A stretch of DNA of 64,000 nt. Origin: Turbatrix aceti. Its lineage: Eukaryota; Nematoda; Chromadorea; Rhabditida; Panagrolaimidae. Where the stretch lies: positions 5,146,001 to 5,210,000 of the forward strand of contig OZ017766.1 of the NCBI GenBank assembly GCA_963969345.1, given 5' to 3'. The stretch's first letter is position 1. Each line of letters opens with the position of its first letter. This document shows positions 34,609 through 47,400 of this stretch, piece by piece. The notes under the pieces were generated by a model that did no database searches, was not told the origin of the DNA, and saw only the letters and a list, made by a program, of their open reading frames with translations. Made by a program: the position numbers and the translations under genes.

Positions 34609-35853
34609 ATGGCGTCATCATTTGCTACGGATTGCACCAAATGCTTCGGAACGAAGGATTTGTACCTCATTCTCCAGATTACCCAGGCTCAGAAGGCGAA
34701 TCTCACGGCTGGTGACGGTAAGCCACTTTTTTTGCTCCTGTTCAGGATCTTTTTTGTTTTTTTACAGTCAAGAAAGCGTACTACAAACAATCCATGCTCT
34801 GGCATCCCGATCGATTCAGTGGCTCGACTGAAAAGGAGCGTGAGGATGCTACGTGTCGATTTCAGATCGTGAGTAAGGCCTATGGCATCCTGAGCGACGA
34901 GGAGAAGCGAAGGGTTTACGATGCCACCGGTGAGTTGAAAGACAAGTAACATGTGACAAAGAGTTGGAAATTAGCAGTGGGACGTTGAATTTATTGATTT
35001 TTACCTAAAGCACGGAAAAATTTAGTTTTCTGAGTTTTATTACTTTTAGACGGCGTTTTCAATCATATTTTGTTACGTTTAGTTTCTAGATTTTTATGAA
35101 TAACGTTTTTTTGGGGGTTTAGTGTTACTTTTTACAGCTCCTGAGTTTATTACTTTTAGACGATTCTTACGTTCATGTTTTGTTACTTTTTGTTTCCAGA
35201 ATTTTATGAATAACGTTTTTATGGGGTTTTTGTATTACTTTTGGTTCTTTTCCGTTTTTTTCTCTTTTAGCGATCGTTTTTTTTACAAACTGCGGTTTTC
35301 AGGTGAGCTTGACGACGACGCGTACGACTTCAGCGATGATACGGACTGGACCGAACTCTGGTCGTCCATGTTCAAGCCGGTCACGAAGAAAGACGTCGAC
35401 GATTTCTACGCCAAGTACCTCGGCAGCGAGGAGGAAGAACGGGACCTCGTCAAAACCTACAATCGTGCCGACGGCGACATGAACATGATCCTTGAGGTTT
35501 TCATCGGCGGCGACGACGAAGAAGCCGTCAGATTCAAACTCCAGGATCTCATTGCCCGTGGTGTAATTCAGCCTCTGCCAAAGTTTGTCAACGAGCCGGA
35601 ATCCGAGAGAATCAAGCGACAGAAAGCGCGTGAAAAATCTCGTCGTGATTACGACAAAATGGTCGCGAGGGAAGCTGCGAAAGCTGGCAAGCCTGCCGAA
35701 GACTTTGATCTCTTCGCTGCCATGCAGGAGCAGCGCAAGAAGCGCGAGACCCAGTCGTCGAACTTCTTTGCCAGTATCGAGGCGAAATACTGCAAACCGA
35801 AGCCGCAGAAGGCCATCAAGGCTGGAAAAGTTGCCAAGAAGGCTAAAAAATGA
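34609..35853 (+). CDS. DNAJC9-like J-domain protein
   Basis: Exons 34609-34717, 34768-34929 and 35303-35853 give 273 residues, close to human DNAJC9 (260). The J domain spans residues about 10-85 with the HPD triad in SMLWHPDRFSG. It is followed by the acidic DFSDDTDWTELWSSMFKPVT segment and the charged helical C-terminus (NEPESERIKRQKAREKSRRD) typical of DNAJC9, and a basic tail GKVAKKAKK. Human DNAJC9 is an Hsp70 co-chaperone that also binds histones H3-H4 (family knowledge), so a nuclear role is likely. A frame is open upstream of the chosen ATG through a hydrophobic stretch, but without an ATG. Intron 2 contains dispersed GTTAC repeats. Confidence 0.92.
35035..35235. repeat. Dispersed GTTAC repeat array (DNAJC9 intron 2)
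   Basis: Two near-identical reverse-orientation units, each reading GTTAC...TTTATGAATAACG, lie in the intron that is ten times longer than the gene's other one. Confidence 0.6.
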
Positions 35854-35984
35854 CTTTGGGGTTTGACTGTATTTTTTTCTGGTATTATATATATTTTGAA
35901 TGCTGACACAATTGTGATATCAATAAACGATTTTGGATCAAAACTAGCAAAATGTACGCAGAAAAACCGTAAAAAACTAAATTG

Positions 35985-36115
35985 TAACTTTTTGAAACGG
36001 TTTTTGTTACTTCGGGAACATTTTTTGATGCATACAATGTTACTTTCGATAATCCGATTTTTACGAGTAACATTTTTTTTGGTCCTATATTTTGTTACGT
36101 CGGGAACAAAATTTT
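35985..36115. repeat. Dispersed GTTAC repeat array (intergenic)
   Basis: AATGTTACTTTCGATAATCCG then TTTACGAGTAACATTTT, with flanking TTGTTAC words, between DNAJC9 and the next gene. Confidence 0.6.
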
Positions 36116-36329
36116 CGTTCCAAGATAAATAAATGGCATTTTTGATATTTCACATTCATTTTTTTTAATTGCATCAGTAATATTTTTTACAAAACATTTG
36201 CATTGGCTACAATTCCCAGAAATTACAATACCCTTTCTCGTCATGTTAGCATTGCGCAACGTCACAAAACAAGGATTCAGTTGTATCATTCTCACACGAC
36301 GAAGCATCGTCGCAGTTTGAAGGTCGGCG

Positions 36330-37296
36330 ATGACGGACGATTTGACCGTGAATGCCATCAACGGCCTCATTGACACGGTACTCGAAGACGCCGAGACGAC
36401 ACTGCTTCACCTGGATACAAATAGAAAGAGTATTGTTCGTCGGGGCAAGTTTAAGAGAATTCACTTTCCGACACCCAAGTCATCAGCGACATTGATTTCA
36501 TCGACAGCCGTGAGTCCGGTTCGCGGGAGTAGCGTTGGACTGACGCGTGAGGGAACCATGACGTCCGAGACAGTGTCGACATTTCCATCCGCGATGAGTG
36601 ACGGTGAAAAGTCGTCGTCCAAGGAGTCGTTCGACGAAAGCAGTCTGCCTCCTCTTCCTCCTCCTCCACGCCGTCGACATCACAACCAGCATCATACACC
36701 CCGACAGACGTCCACGACACGCCGTGCTCCGGTCGACGTCTTTCGATTTCCACTCGCCGGCGAAGACCCATTTATCAATTCCAAGGATGAAGTCTACCAC
36801 AACGTTAACAACCAGTCGCTTTTGATTGTTCGAAACCTCAAGGACGGCACCAGCGTCGATCCAGAGTCTGTCGATGAGCTCAGAGACTACTTTCACGATC
36901 TCAAACGATCCGAGATTTGTGCCAAGTGTCACAGGCCAATCAAGACAGAAGGGTGAGGTCTTGCCACGAAAATGAATTCTTACCCCAAATTTTTTTTTCA
37001 GTTACCGTAAACCCCGATCAAGAGCGCCGTCAAAGGTATCGTCGTCTATCGTAATCCCTGAAGCAGAGTCCATTCGGTCCCGCAGGGAAGTTTCGTGCTC
37101 CGGCGACAGCGTACCCCCGTCGATATCGTCCAAACTCTCCAGCGCCACAACCATCGACTTCACAACGACGGTCAGGGACCGTAAGACGCGTTCGAGTGTC
37201 CCGATGCACTTTGAGATCAAATGCGAGCGGGGTCAGCCTCAGCGGGTCTTCATCAACGGTCGTGCCTTTGGGCCCTGTGAGAACAATGAAAATTGA
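36330..37296 (+). CDS. Unknown Ser-rich, Pro-rich intracellular protein
   Basis: Exons 36330-36952 and 37002-37296 give 305 residues. There is no signal peptide. The N-terminus (MTDDLTVNAINGLIDTVLED) is helical and acidic. Then come long Ser/Thr-rich disordered stretches, PPLPPPPRRRHH and a His-rich patch (about 105-125). A better-ordered block is at 130-205 (VDVFRFPLAGEDPF, YHNVNNQSLLIVRNLKDG, SEICAKCHRPIKTEG) with a single CxxC. The C-terminal block ends HFEIKCERGQPQRVFINGRA. I do not recognise a family. It may be a scaffold or signalling adaptor, but that is a guess from composition. It lies 477 bp downstream of DNAJC9 on the same strand and converges on NDUFB3. Confidence 0.72.
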
Positions 37297-37507
37297 ATTC
37301 ACATCAAGTTACGGTAAAAACAACGCTGTCTTGAGAAGAAATAAAATTTGTTGATAAAAACTTTCACTCACAACTTACGATACCTTTATCATCGACACAG
37401 TTTGATTTTCACTATTAAAAAAAATTGCATATAGAAGAAGAGAATCGTAATCCTATGTGCGTGGTTTACAAGCGCACGCAGCCGATCCTTCCTTCCTTCG
37501 TTCTAGC

Positions 37508-37912
37508 CTAGTGACCACCGCCCCAGCTCGTGTGGCCGTGTTTGAAGAAGCTGTAGGCTTCTTCGATGGAGATGAGTGCGGCGGCAGCGATGATACCGGG
37601 CTTGGCGCCGAACGAGAGAAGCTGAAATCAATTTTTTGCACTGAAAACGCCGCAAAAAACCGATAAACTCACCCTCTTGAGGTGAGCCCACTGGCTGACA
37701 GTGTACTCCTTCTGGAACATGTAGGCATAGTTTCTGAAAGCTTCCAAAATGATTGCACGGCGCAAAATGGCAAATAAAACCAACCTGATCCACGGATCTT
37801 TCAACCCAAGACGCGCGAGTCGGCGTTCGTGTTGGACGAGTTGCGGATACTGCTGGTAGTTGTTGTAGATGGAGTAATGCGGGATGTGAGGCTCATGGTG
37901 TCCGTGACCCAT
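37508..37912 (-). CDS. NDUFB3: NADH dehydrogenase 1 beta subcomplex subunit 3 (B12)
   Basis: Three exons (37912-37785, 37733-37673, 37621-37508) give 100 residues, like human NDUFB3 (98). The start MGHGHHEPHIPHY is the His-rich N-terminus of this subunit, and LARLGLKDPWIRNYAYMF matches its GLRDPWGRNEAW core. The C-terminal exon holds one membrane span (about FGAKPGIIAAAALISIEEAY). It is an accessory subunit of the membrane arm of mitochondrial complex I. An acceptor (TTTTTAG) lies 8 nt before the ATG, consistent with spliced-leader addition. The gene is divergent from NUS1, with 435 bp between starts. Confidence 0.9.
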
Positions 37913-38347
37913 CTCGTCACTAAAAACACGATAGATAAAAAAGTTACGTTCAAAAAACCAAAAACAAGCTAAAGAAAACGGTGAGAAAAAAAAGTAGCAA
38001 TCTTTGCTGAAAAATTTTCGTGGCGAGATCATCCCTCGGCTTTTTCACGTTTTCCTCGACGTGTCCAACAAATCTCGTCCCAAAACCCCTTCGTCTGGTC
38101 CTCTTTCATCCCTCACCTGTGCCAGGTGGCAGAGATGACGCTGAACGGAGGTCCTGTGATGCTGGTGATGGATGTATGCTTTTTTTGGGTACGTTCATCC
38201 TCACTACCGCTGGTCTTTCCTTTTTGGGTAACGATGCTAGCGAGTTTTTTTTTTGTTTTATCTGTTTTGCATTCGCGAGTTGAAATGCATTTTTTGTATC
38301 GACTTTTTAGGTGGGCACAGTGTTTTTTATTTTTTCTAATTTTAGGT

Positions 38348-39682
38348 ATGCTTCATTACATTTTTTATTACCTGTTGCATAGTCTCTACGGGTTTGTCAG
38401 ATTTCTTGGCTTTTCAAAAGCCTGGCTTGAATTTGTCGACTTTGCTTTTGGCTCGTTGCTCGATACGAATTCGCCGATCAGTGGCAACTCTTCACTCATT
38501 GCTCCGGGACACCTGGCTGTATCACTGGTTCTCGAAGACGATCTTATATCCTTCGTAGGTTTCTCAAAATTTTTATTTATTATAAAAAAACTCTTTTGCT
38601 GGTCGCACATGAGTGACCTCGAACTCGCGTGATTGTGATTGTGATCACACGCAGTCAACAGCAGTCCAACATTTTTTTCTTCTTTTTCTATTTCAGGTTT
38701 CACTTTTTGACTTGATAGCACACGCTTCCGTAGCTGGCGTCAATCGGATCACATTTTACGATCCATGGTCGCGACTCAAGGCCCAAAGGGTGCAATTTGT
38801 GGGCGCGCTCAGAGAATACATTCTCCAGTCTAAGACAACCAATATTCACATTTCTGTCGGCGATAGCGATTGCGAGACCCCTGTTGCGGCTACTGGCGAT
38901 ACTACTTCCCGGGTCATTCACCTGCATTTTTTGGGCAAAGAGGATGGAAAGCCGGCTCTGAGTGATATTTGCAAAAAGGTTGGTTTCTCAATTTTTATAG
39001 TCGTCAGATTTTTTGGGGTAACGGAATGAATTTTATGCTGCGCAGAAAAGTAACAGTTGGACTAAAAAAATGTTACTCACAAAAATCGGATAACGAAAAG
39101 TAACATTATAAGCACAAAAAAATGTTGCTTCTAAAAATTGAGAAATGAAAAGTAACATTACGAGCGTGAAAAAATGTTACTCATAAAAATCTGATTTTGA
39201 AAAGTAACATTTTATCCACTTTTGGATGTTATTCACATCGGCGCACCGGAAATAACAAAAAAGCACTCCAAAAAGTGTTATTCAGGAAAATCTGACCATA
39301 GGAAGTAACGTAAAAGTGTCCGAAAACGCTATCTCTAGTAACAATTTTCACATGACCGTTTTACGATGTTTCTTTGTGGTTTTCCGCCGATTTTTATTAC
39401 CACCTGTCTTAATTTTATTATTTCTTCTTTCAGTTATCATCGCTGGACAGAGACATCGAGCCGTCTGACATTGAATCTGAACTCTCGAAAAGAGGAATTC
39501 TCGAGCCTGACCTCCTGCTAATTATTGGGACATCGCAAAGCCTCGCTGGCTACCCACCCTTCAGCCTACGTGTATCCGAATTCACCTACCTTCCTGCCCT
39601 CCCACCCAGGCTGTCTTACGACGACTTTGACACTACCGTACTTCGGGCGTACAGTTGCCGTGATAGACGACTTGGACGATAG
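38348..39682 (+). CDS. NUS1: NUS1/NgBR subunit of dehydrodolichyl diphosphate synthase
   Basis: Exons 38348-38554, 38697-38978 and 39434-39682 give 245 residues. The N-terminus has a membrane-associated hydrophobic segment (MLHYIFYYLLHSLYGFVRFL). The body has HLAVSLVLED, VSLFDLIAHASVAGVNRITF and PDLLLIIG, parallel to human [30 protein letters not shown] and PDLVLKFG (comparison from memory). The end is CRDRRLGR, carrying the conserved RxG motif that NUS1 contributes to the shared active site. It forms the cis-prenyltransferase complex with DHDDS at the ER, making dolichol for glycosylation. I chose the ATG at 38348 because TTTTAG lies 2 nt before it. The frame is open further upstream, with other ATGs at 38135 and 38285, so a longer form is possible. 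Confidence 0.88.
39050..39330. repeat. Dispersed GTTAC hairpin repeat array (NUS1 intron 2)
   Basis: The clearest array: at least four units in a row. The third contains AATGTTACT and AGTAACATT as perfect 9-bp inverted arms around CATAAAAATCTGATTTTGAA. Confidence 0.75.
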
Positions 39683-41224
39683 CCTTTACGCATAATTAAT
39701 TATTTTTTGGTTGTTTACAGTCACTTTTACATTCTCTTGCCCGTGTTGTTCCTCCTGTTCACTGCTTTTGTCATCAATCCCGCTTGCATAGCACAAAAAG
39801 CCTTCACTCACCCGCGACCGACTCGACCATCCTCCATCTCTTTGGCATCCGACGTCGTCATCATGTACACATATTTTTAGTCAAATACAAACTATAAACT
39901 ATAAAGACTCTGGAGTGATGACTAAATTGAAGAAGGTTGGACTGGACGATGACGTGCTTTTCATACAAGTTGCTTTTTGCCTTGGCTGCATATCTCATGG
40001 CTTTTTTTCACTCCCGAACGCTTTGATAACGATTTTCCACTCGAGAATCAATCGAATCGTTTTTTCGGGGAGTTTTTTGAATTGAATTGCAGTCGATCAG
40101 AAAAAAATGTGTTGTGTATTTTTTTTTGGTTTTTTATTTAGTTGGGCGTAACTTTTTATTTGTTCAAAAAAAAGCTGTTGCATTTTGTATTTCTTTTTTT
40201 TTGTATTTTGTGCGGGCAAACCAAACAATTCGCCTCTGCCCGACTGTGCTCTTTTTTGAGCACTGCTTATTCATCCTGTCTCTTCTCTCCTTGCTCCCCT
40301 GTTGATGTCGTCTGCTCTTCCGCGAATCTATTCTTTATTCAGTCTTTTGTTTTTTGAGGTCCTTTGGCGTTGTTTTTTAACATAGATTATTGTTGTTTTT
40401 TTATGTGCTTTTGGTCAAAAAGTTTAGTGTTAGAGTGTTTTATTGTAAGAATTATACATCATTTTATAAAAATTGGTATTACTAATAGTTAAGCATAAAC
40501 ACGATTATCCTCTAAACACAAATTTTGACTACAAACGTAACATTTTTTGTATTTTGATGTTATTTTGAAGTAACATTATTCTGACAATAAAAAATGTTAC
40601 TTTCAAAAACCTGAAAATGAAAAGTAACATTTTATTCGACTTTTGAATGTTACTTGCGCACATTTGAAGTAACGTAACATGGACTAAAAAATGCTACCTT
40701 TGTACTGTGTTTTGAATTCTAAAGTCACGTTTTTTTATTGTTTCTCTTTTTCACGAGGTTTCTTTTATACACATTTTGTTTTTTTGTGTTAAATTCAACA
40801 TTTTTTTCATTACATTGCTCTTTTTTTTAAATCAAGATAATCTGAATTTCCATCGCTTTGCAAATCTCTTACTTTTTTTGCAGAAAAAAATCTGTGAAAC
40901 TGACTATACACGATGCGTGTATCATTATTTCGCTGTCCCATGATTTCGGCTGTTTTTTGTACTCTCCGCCTTCACCAGTTATTTTTTTTGGATTACTATG
41001 AGTTCTCGCTTTGCCTTGATAAAATCCGGCTTATATGTGTTCGTTTTGTAATTTACAGTGCACAGAATTTACAAATTGTGAATTCTGACATGATCTGATT
41101 TTTTTGGTGAACAATGTTTTTCGGTTTATTTTTTTGTGAGAACGCTTATTTTGTTATTTTTGTCATTTTTACCAAATGTCTATTTCACCCATTTTCCCCC
41201 CAATAAATCCCAATTTTCAGATCC
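39683..41224. other. T-rich spacer upstream of GCLC
   Basis: No supported gene. It includes a dispersed GTTAC repeat array at 40530-40690, and ends with TTTTCAG four nt before the GCLC start codon, a likely trans-splice acceptor. Confidence 0.45.
40530..40690. repeat. Dispersed GTTAC hairpin repeat array (intergenic)
   Basis: AAAAATGTTACTTTCAAAAAC and GAAAAGTAACATTTTATTCG in order, with flanking partial units GTAACATT and GTTACTTGC. Confidence 0.65.
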
Positions 41225-44200
41225 ATGGGACTGCTGACAAAAGGCACGCCGCTGAGTTGGCAGGAGACGGTGCCGTACGTGGAGTACATCAAAAAGCACG
41301 GCATCGCTCAGTTCATCGCCCTCTACCACCGACTCAAGGACCGGGAAGGCGACTCGCTCAAATGGGGAGACGAAATTGAATACACCGTTGTCAAGTTCGA
41401 CAACGCCCACCAACGCGTCCGGGTCTCGCTTCGCGCAGACGAAATCCTCCACCGGCTCGAAGCGCAGGCCGAAGTCAACAGACTGGTCGGCAACGAAAAT
41501 CGGACCCTATGGGTGCCCGAGTTCGCTGGGTACATGGTCGAGGGCACCCCGGGTGTGCCCTACGGAGGACTTCTCGCCTGTTTCAACGTCGTCGAATCCA
41601 ACATGATTCTCAGGCGAGCAGAAGTCACGAAACTGCTTCACAAAGACGAAAGTCTGCTGTCCATCAGTTTTCCGGCCCTCGGCACTCCCGATTTTACGGA
41701 TCCGGCGACTAAACCCGCTCCCGATGATCCCGAAGGCGCCGGGCGATCCATTTTCTACCCAGATGAAGCTATTTATCCCGGACATCCGAGATTCAGGAAT
41801 TTGGTCAGAAACATTCGGGGAAGACGGGGCGAGAAGGTCGCTATCAATGTGCCAATATATCGGGATGTCAACACTCCCAATCCTTTTGTTGTGAGTTTTT
41901 TTTGAAAAAAAATGAAATTTGCACTTGCACGAAAAAGTAACATAAAATGTTATTCACAAAAATCGGATTGTGAAACGTAACATTTTTTTAACTTTTGAAT
42001 GTTATTCGAAGTAACATTTTAGATACGATCAATTGTTACTTCTAAAATTTTATGCATAACTTTTTTTTTCGTATTTTTTGTTACTTTTTGCGCGTCCCAA
42101 TTTTTTTTGCTTCTGTTACGTTCAAAATTTGTTGTTTATCTGTTTTTTTCACATTTTTTTGTTTTTCTGATAATTTTGTTCTCAATTTCATAATTTTTAG
42201 TATTCGATTTTAAATTCCCCCTAAATGACTAATTTCTTCCAGGAAGCTCTACCAAACGAAGAATCCCGTCGCGCAGCCCTCCCCAACCACATCTACCTCG
42301 ATCACATGGGCTTCGGCATGGGCTGCTGCTGTCTGCAGATGACATTCCAGGCCGTGAACATCGATGAAGCGCGTTGGCTCTACGACCAACTGACTCCCAT
42401 TACACCGATTCTGGTCGCTCTCTCCGCTGCGACGCCCATCTTTCGTTCCTACCTCGCGGACGTCGATTCTCGCTGGGACATCATCTCTGCTTCAGTCGAC
42501 GATCGAACGCGCGAAGAACGGGGACTCGATCCACTGAAAAACAACAAATTTGTCATCAAAAAGAGCCGTTACGATACGACCGATTGTTACATCTACGAAT
42601 GCTCGGCGCCGTACAACGATATCAAACTCGAATACGACGAGGCTATCCTACAGCAACTGCTCGACGGTGGCGTCGACAGACATCTCGCGTTGCATATTGC
42701 GCATATGTTTATCAGGGATCCTCTTCAGGTGAGTTACCGGGGTAAAAAAATGTCGTGTAATTTTTTGGGGAACAAACTGGGAAAGTGCCACCATTTTTTT
42801 GACTTACTAAAACGAACAAAAAAACAAAATAACACAAAAAGTTACAAAATATGAACCTAAAAATGTTATGCGCAAAAATCTGAAAACAGAACGTAACACT
42901 TTGCCTATACAAAAATATGTTACTTCATGTTGTCGGATTTTTGAGAGTAACATTTTTTCGTGTTAAAATTGTTACATCTGATAACATGTTTTTTTGTTAT
43001 TTTGTTACTTTTCGTTTTCATTTTTTGGGAATAAGATTTTTTACATTTTTTTTTCAAATTTTTGTTTGATGTCAATCAAAACGTACATTTTTACCCTAAA
43101 AATTATTTCATTCGTTTTGTTTTCAGGTTTTCCGTGAACGCATCGAGCAAGACGACGAAACATCCCTGGAGCACTTTGAAACGATCCAGTCGTCTAACTG
43201 GATGAATATGCGCTTCAAACCCCCTCCACCGAGTTCCCCGCAAATTGGATGGCGCGTCGAGTTTCGTCCGACCGAAGTCCAGCTTACGGATTTTGAAAAT
43301 GCAGCTTACTGCTGTTTTGTCGTCCTTCTGACACGGGTGATCATCTCGTACCGGCTGACGTTCATCACGCCGATTTCCAAAGTCTCGGAAAACATGAAAC
43401 GCGCCCAGCGAAGAGACGCTGTCCTCCACGAAAAGCTCCACTTCAGATCACAGCTTGCAACCTGCGATACCCCACCTGAGGCTAAGGTGCCCGGCTTCAG
43501 CAAGGATCCGTCGTACGATACGGTAGAAATGACGGTTAACGAGATTGTCAATGGTGAGTGAAATTTTTTTGAAGACGGGAATTTTAAAATGGTGAATTAT
43601 GTATTTAAAATTCAGGTGACGGAAGAGATTTTCCCGGACTGGTCCCCCTCATTCGACAGTTTCTCGACGGCGCAGATTTGGACGTGGATTCGAGGTGCAC
43701 GATTACGCAGTACCTGACTTTTATCCAGCAAAGAGCATCCGGGGATATCATGACACTTGCACACTGGATGCGCCAACTTGTCATGAATCATGCCGATTAC
43801 AAAAAAGATTCTCACGTTGGGGATAGGATTATCTACGATATGATCAAACAGGTTGGTTTTTTTTGTAGTTGTAAAAAATCACTGAAAATAAGAGTTTAGC
43901 CGGATATTATTTTTCTTGCAGCTATTACGTTTTTTTAATAAATACCGTAATGCGCGTAGTAACATTTTTTACATTTGTCTGATTTTTGTGCATTACAATT
44001 TTTTTTCATTTTTCTGTTATTTTTAGGCAAAAGCAATGATTGCCCGGTGTATTTTTTTTTACAGCGATTATTTGCGTTTTTATAAAAATACCGTAATACA
44101 CAGGGTTTATATTTAACATTCGAAACTTATTAATCCAAAATTTCTGTGCATAACAATTTTTGTTCAGTTTTTTGTTACTTTGAATCAATTTTTTTTCAGT

Positions 44201-44411
44201 GATTTTTTTTATTTTGAACTTTTTTTGTGCTGCAACAATTTGAAACTTTATTGTTGACCCATTTCAGATGGACGCGATATCTCGTGGCGAAGCGCACTGC
44301 CCCAAGCTCTTGGGTGAATTTCGTTCAAAGACAGATGCTCGCATCCCTTCGGCGGTTCGTCGGGCCGAAGAGACACTCCTAGCTGCCCTGGCTCGGCGAA
44401 AGACGACATGA
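41225..44411 (+). CDS. GCLC: Glutamate-cysteine ligase catalytic subunit
   Basis: Five exons (41225-41890, 42243-42728, 43127-43553, 43616-43851, 44268-44411) give 652 residues, close to the C. elegans orthologue gcs-1 in length (from memory). Start [12 protein letters not shown] and [11 protein letters not shown] (about residue 45; the Glu residues bind Mg-ATP) are characteristic. So are [51 protein letters not shown], and [14 protein letters not shown]. It catalyses the first, rate-limiting step of glutathione synthesis in the cytosol. A TTTTCAG immediately before the ATG suggests spliced-leader trans-splicing. Introns 1, 2 and 4 are enlarged by dispersed GTTAC hairpin repeats, while intron 3 (62 nt) is not. 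Confidence 0.95.
41925..42075. repeat. Dispersed GTTAC hairpin repeat array (GCLC intron 1)
   Basis: AAATGTTATTCACAAAAATCGG, GTAACATTTT and a reverse unit with TTGTTACTTCTAAAATTTTA. Confidence 0.6.
42830..43010. repeat. Dispersed GTTAC hairpin repeat array (GCLC intron 2)
   Basis: AAATGTTATGCGCAAAAATCTG, then CGTAACACTTT, then ATATGTTACTTCATGTTG and GAGTAACATTTT in order. Confidence 0.6.
43915..44175. repeat. Dispersed GTTAC-type repeat array (GCLC intron 4)
   Basis: More degenerate copies: TATTACG...AATACCGTAATGCGCGTAG, GTAACATTTTTTACATTTG, and a second ACCGTAATACAC unit. Confidence 0.5.
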
Positions 44412-47400
44412 TAGCTCCTCGCCCCGCGGCAGAGAGAATAACAGCCGTCGAACAGCTTCTTCTATTTTTTATTCCAGTCACACACACACACACAGTTTGT
44501 TCGCAACAGATGCCACAACACGTGTTGCCATCTCGTACCAGGGCAAATCGCGTCACCTGTGATCCCGTCTTGAGCAGAGCATTCTCGTTGGTCCGCTGGT
44601 TGTTGTGACTGCTGCCGCTGTTGGTGCTGCTGCTGTTGGTGCTGTTGGTGGTGCTGGTCGTGGATCTTCTTTTTTTCCTTCTACTACACTTTTTTCCATC
44701 ACCACACACACACTGTCGCCATCATCACTGCTCCCCCCTCCCTCCCTCCGACATTTATTAGCTAGGGGTGGTGCACCTCTGTTGCTTCTCCTCCTCCTCC
44801 TCCTCCTGCCGAAGAAGAAGAAAGGGGGGTGCCTGTTGCCCCCCTCCCCTCCCATCTTCCTGGCTGGCAGGCAGGCGCATTACTCAGTCTGGTGTCGCCA
44901 GCCAAGTTACAACTCACTTTTCTTCTTCTTCTTCTTCTTCCTTCCTTTTCCCCAACTTCAACTTTCTGTGTCCTGTCCTGTCTGTGCCACCGCTCGCCGA
45001 CGACACTTACACTTTTCTTCCCCCCCCCCCCCCAAAAAAAATTAAATAAATTTTTTAAAAAGTCGGACACTGCCTGCAACTTTGTCATCATCTGGTCTGG
45101 CCTGGTTCGGTCGAGTCGTTCGGTGCCAGCCAGGCGATTGATTTTTTTCTTGTTTTTCGTTATCCAAGATTTATCTGGGGATGAAGCCCTGGGATTCATC
45201 GACACTCTGTTATTTACCTGTCCCCCTACCTGACCGTACTCAGATCAGCATCAAAGTGAAAAACTTTGCAAATTTGAGACCTTGAAACAACCAGATTTGC
45301 AAGTTTCTCACTTAGCTGCCGATCTGCGTAGGCTTTATCACTTTTCTATCTATCATTGTTGTTGTATTTTTTCTAAATAATAATTATTTCATCGAATTTT
45401 ATTTCATCTATTTTCTGTGATACTTACTATACAGAACGTCGAATGACTCAAAATCAAGGCAGTTACATAAATATTTTTTATTATCAATGTGTTTTTTTTC
45501 TGGTAGAGAGATAATAATAAAAATTATTTATAAATAAATATTTATGATTTTGTTTTATTTTTCTTGAAGGAAATTTATTATTTATTTTTTTGGAAATTTG
45601 CAAATGACATTTTTCTACTCGATGAAACAAAAAAATTTGACGACTGCAGATTTGAAAGATCGTAAGGTAACGAACGGTTTTTTGTAGGGTAAATTTGAAA
45701 AGTGCGTAAATGTCACGTTTGATCGATTGTCATAGATATTATTTTAACAATCATAGATAGCATTTTTGCGGAAAATCATAATTTTAATTAAAAAGCAAGC
45801 TTTAACTTTGAAGAAAAACGTATTTAGTTTTCAATGTCGTCAACAACAATAGCAGTGAGCTGCGTTTTGTTGTGTTTCACGTGGACTGCTTTTTTGGGCC
45901 ATGTTGACTGCTGGTTACGTCTTTAGTTTTTATTTAATACGGTTCGTTAAAATGATATTGATTCTTTGCGTTAAAAATTTAACAATATGAATTTAAATTA
46001 GGAAACAAAAATTTTTTTCATTTTACAGTAATTTGAAAATTAATTAGTGTCATTTTCATATTTTTTACCTGCAGCGTCAACATTTTTTAAAACCTTTGTT
46101 TAGAAATTCCTAAAACAAAAAAAAACTGTTAGTTGCAGGAAGTTCTCTCCATTAATGAACCCCCGTCCATCTCTGCATTCTGGTCATTTCTCCATCGGGA
46201 CGGAACGCAGTGGCGGCGCTAAAAGCCTTGTCCCTGCGTGTTACAACACGGCATCATCTTCGCAGCTTTACAACGCTGCCTGCTCTGCTCTGCCGCGGCT
46301 GCTTCGCCGATCCCGATCAAACGCGTAACACAGCGCAGCGCCATCCGTCTCTTGCTAGTCTTCTTTTTCATCGGAGCATCGCAATGGTCAAATGAAAAAT
46401 AAATCTGCAGGAGAGATGTGTTTTTACTCTTTGCAGTAAATTGATCGTAAAATTTTGGACGGAGTTTAATTGCATTTGATGGACAATGCCCGATGTGATG
46501 TTAAATAATTTGATAGGGCACAGGGGCAACAGGTGTCTTGACTGATTGGAGGACAAGCAGACCGAGAAGACAGGGGGTAATGGACAAGGGTTGTGGTCGT
46601 GGATGAAAGTTTGCAACTCTAAAGTGTTTCAATATTTGTGTTGTGATTTTTAATTTTTGGACTATTAAAAACATGAAAAATTGATTGTTTTGGGAACAAA
46701 TGAATCAAATGAAATTTTTTTACACTTTACAAAAAAACGGCAGCTGTGCAAAAGTTTATGTTTAAAATCGTTGTAAAACAACTGTAAAAAAACTGATTAC
46801 ACAACTTTATAATTCACGTTTTTGAACAAAAAACGGCTGTTTGCCTATGTTTGGTATTTTTTGATCGGAAAATTTTTTTACAGCTTGCTTGAGTTCTGTT
46901 TTTTTTTGTGGAATCAAAAAAATGAACTCACTCTGCTCTTTACATCAAAAATAATTGTACATATATTTTTTGGGTTTGATCTTGTTTTTTTACACGTCAA
47001 AAATTTTAGTGCAATCGTTTTCTTTTTTGATCAGAAACACAAACAAACCAATTTTGTGCTCTAACAAGTCAAAATGTAAAAATCATCTTTCTATATTTTC
47101 AAATTTCTGGTTTTGCTTGTGAAAATCGAAAACAAAAGAAAATAAATCAAAAATGTTTTCTTCATTTTTTGGAGCAGAAACAAAAAAATTCTCCCTCATG
47201 CCATCTGTTGTACGCCAGCTTATTTTAAAAAAATGCATTGAAACAATGGTCTACAGAAATCCGGCCAGCCAGGTAGCCTACCAGGCAGATAGGCAGCGTA
47301 CAAACAGAGAGAAAAGCATGTGCACAGAGTTGTTCGATGCTCACCAAATTGCTCCTGCTCACTGCTCGCTCCTGCTCAGCTCACGAGCGCGAGCGGAGCG

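Noticed and set aside
37030..37302. 90-codon minus-strand frame near NDUFB3
   Set aside because: Antisense to exon 2 of the unknown Ser-rich gene; no family features.
44553..45233. Several 90-150 codon frames downstream of GCLC on both strands
   Set aside because: They translate CTT, GCT and poly-C/poly-A low-complexity DNA and have no conserved content.
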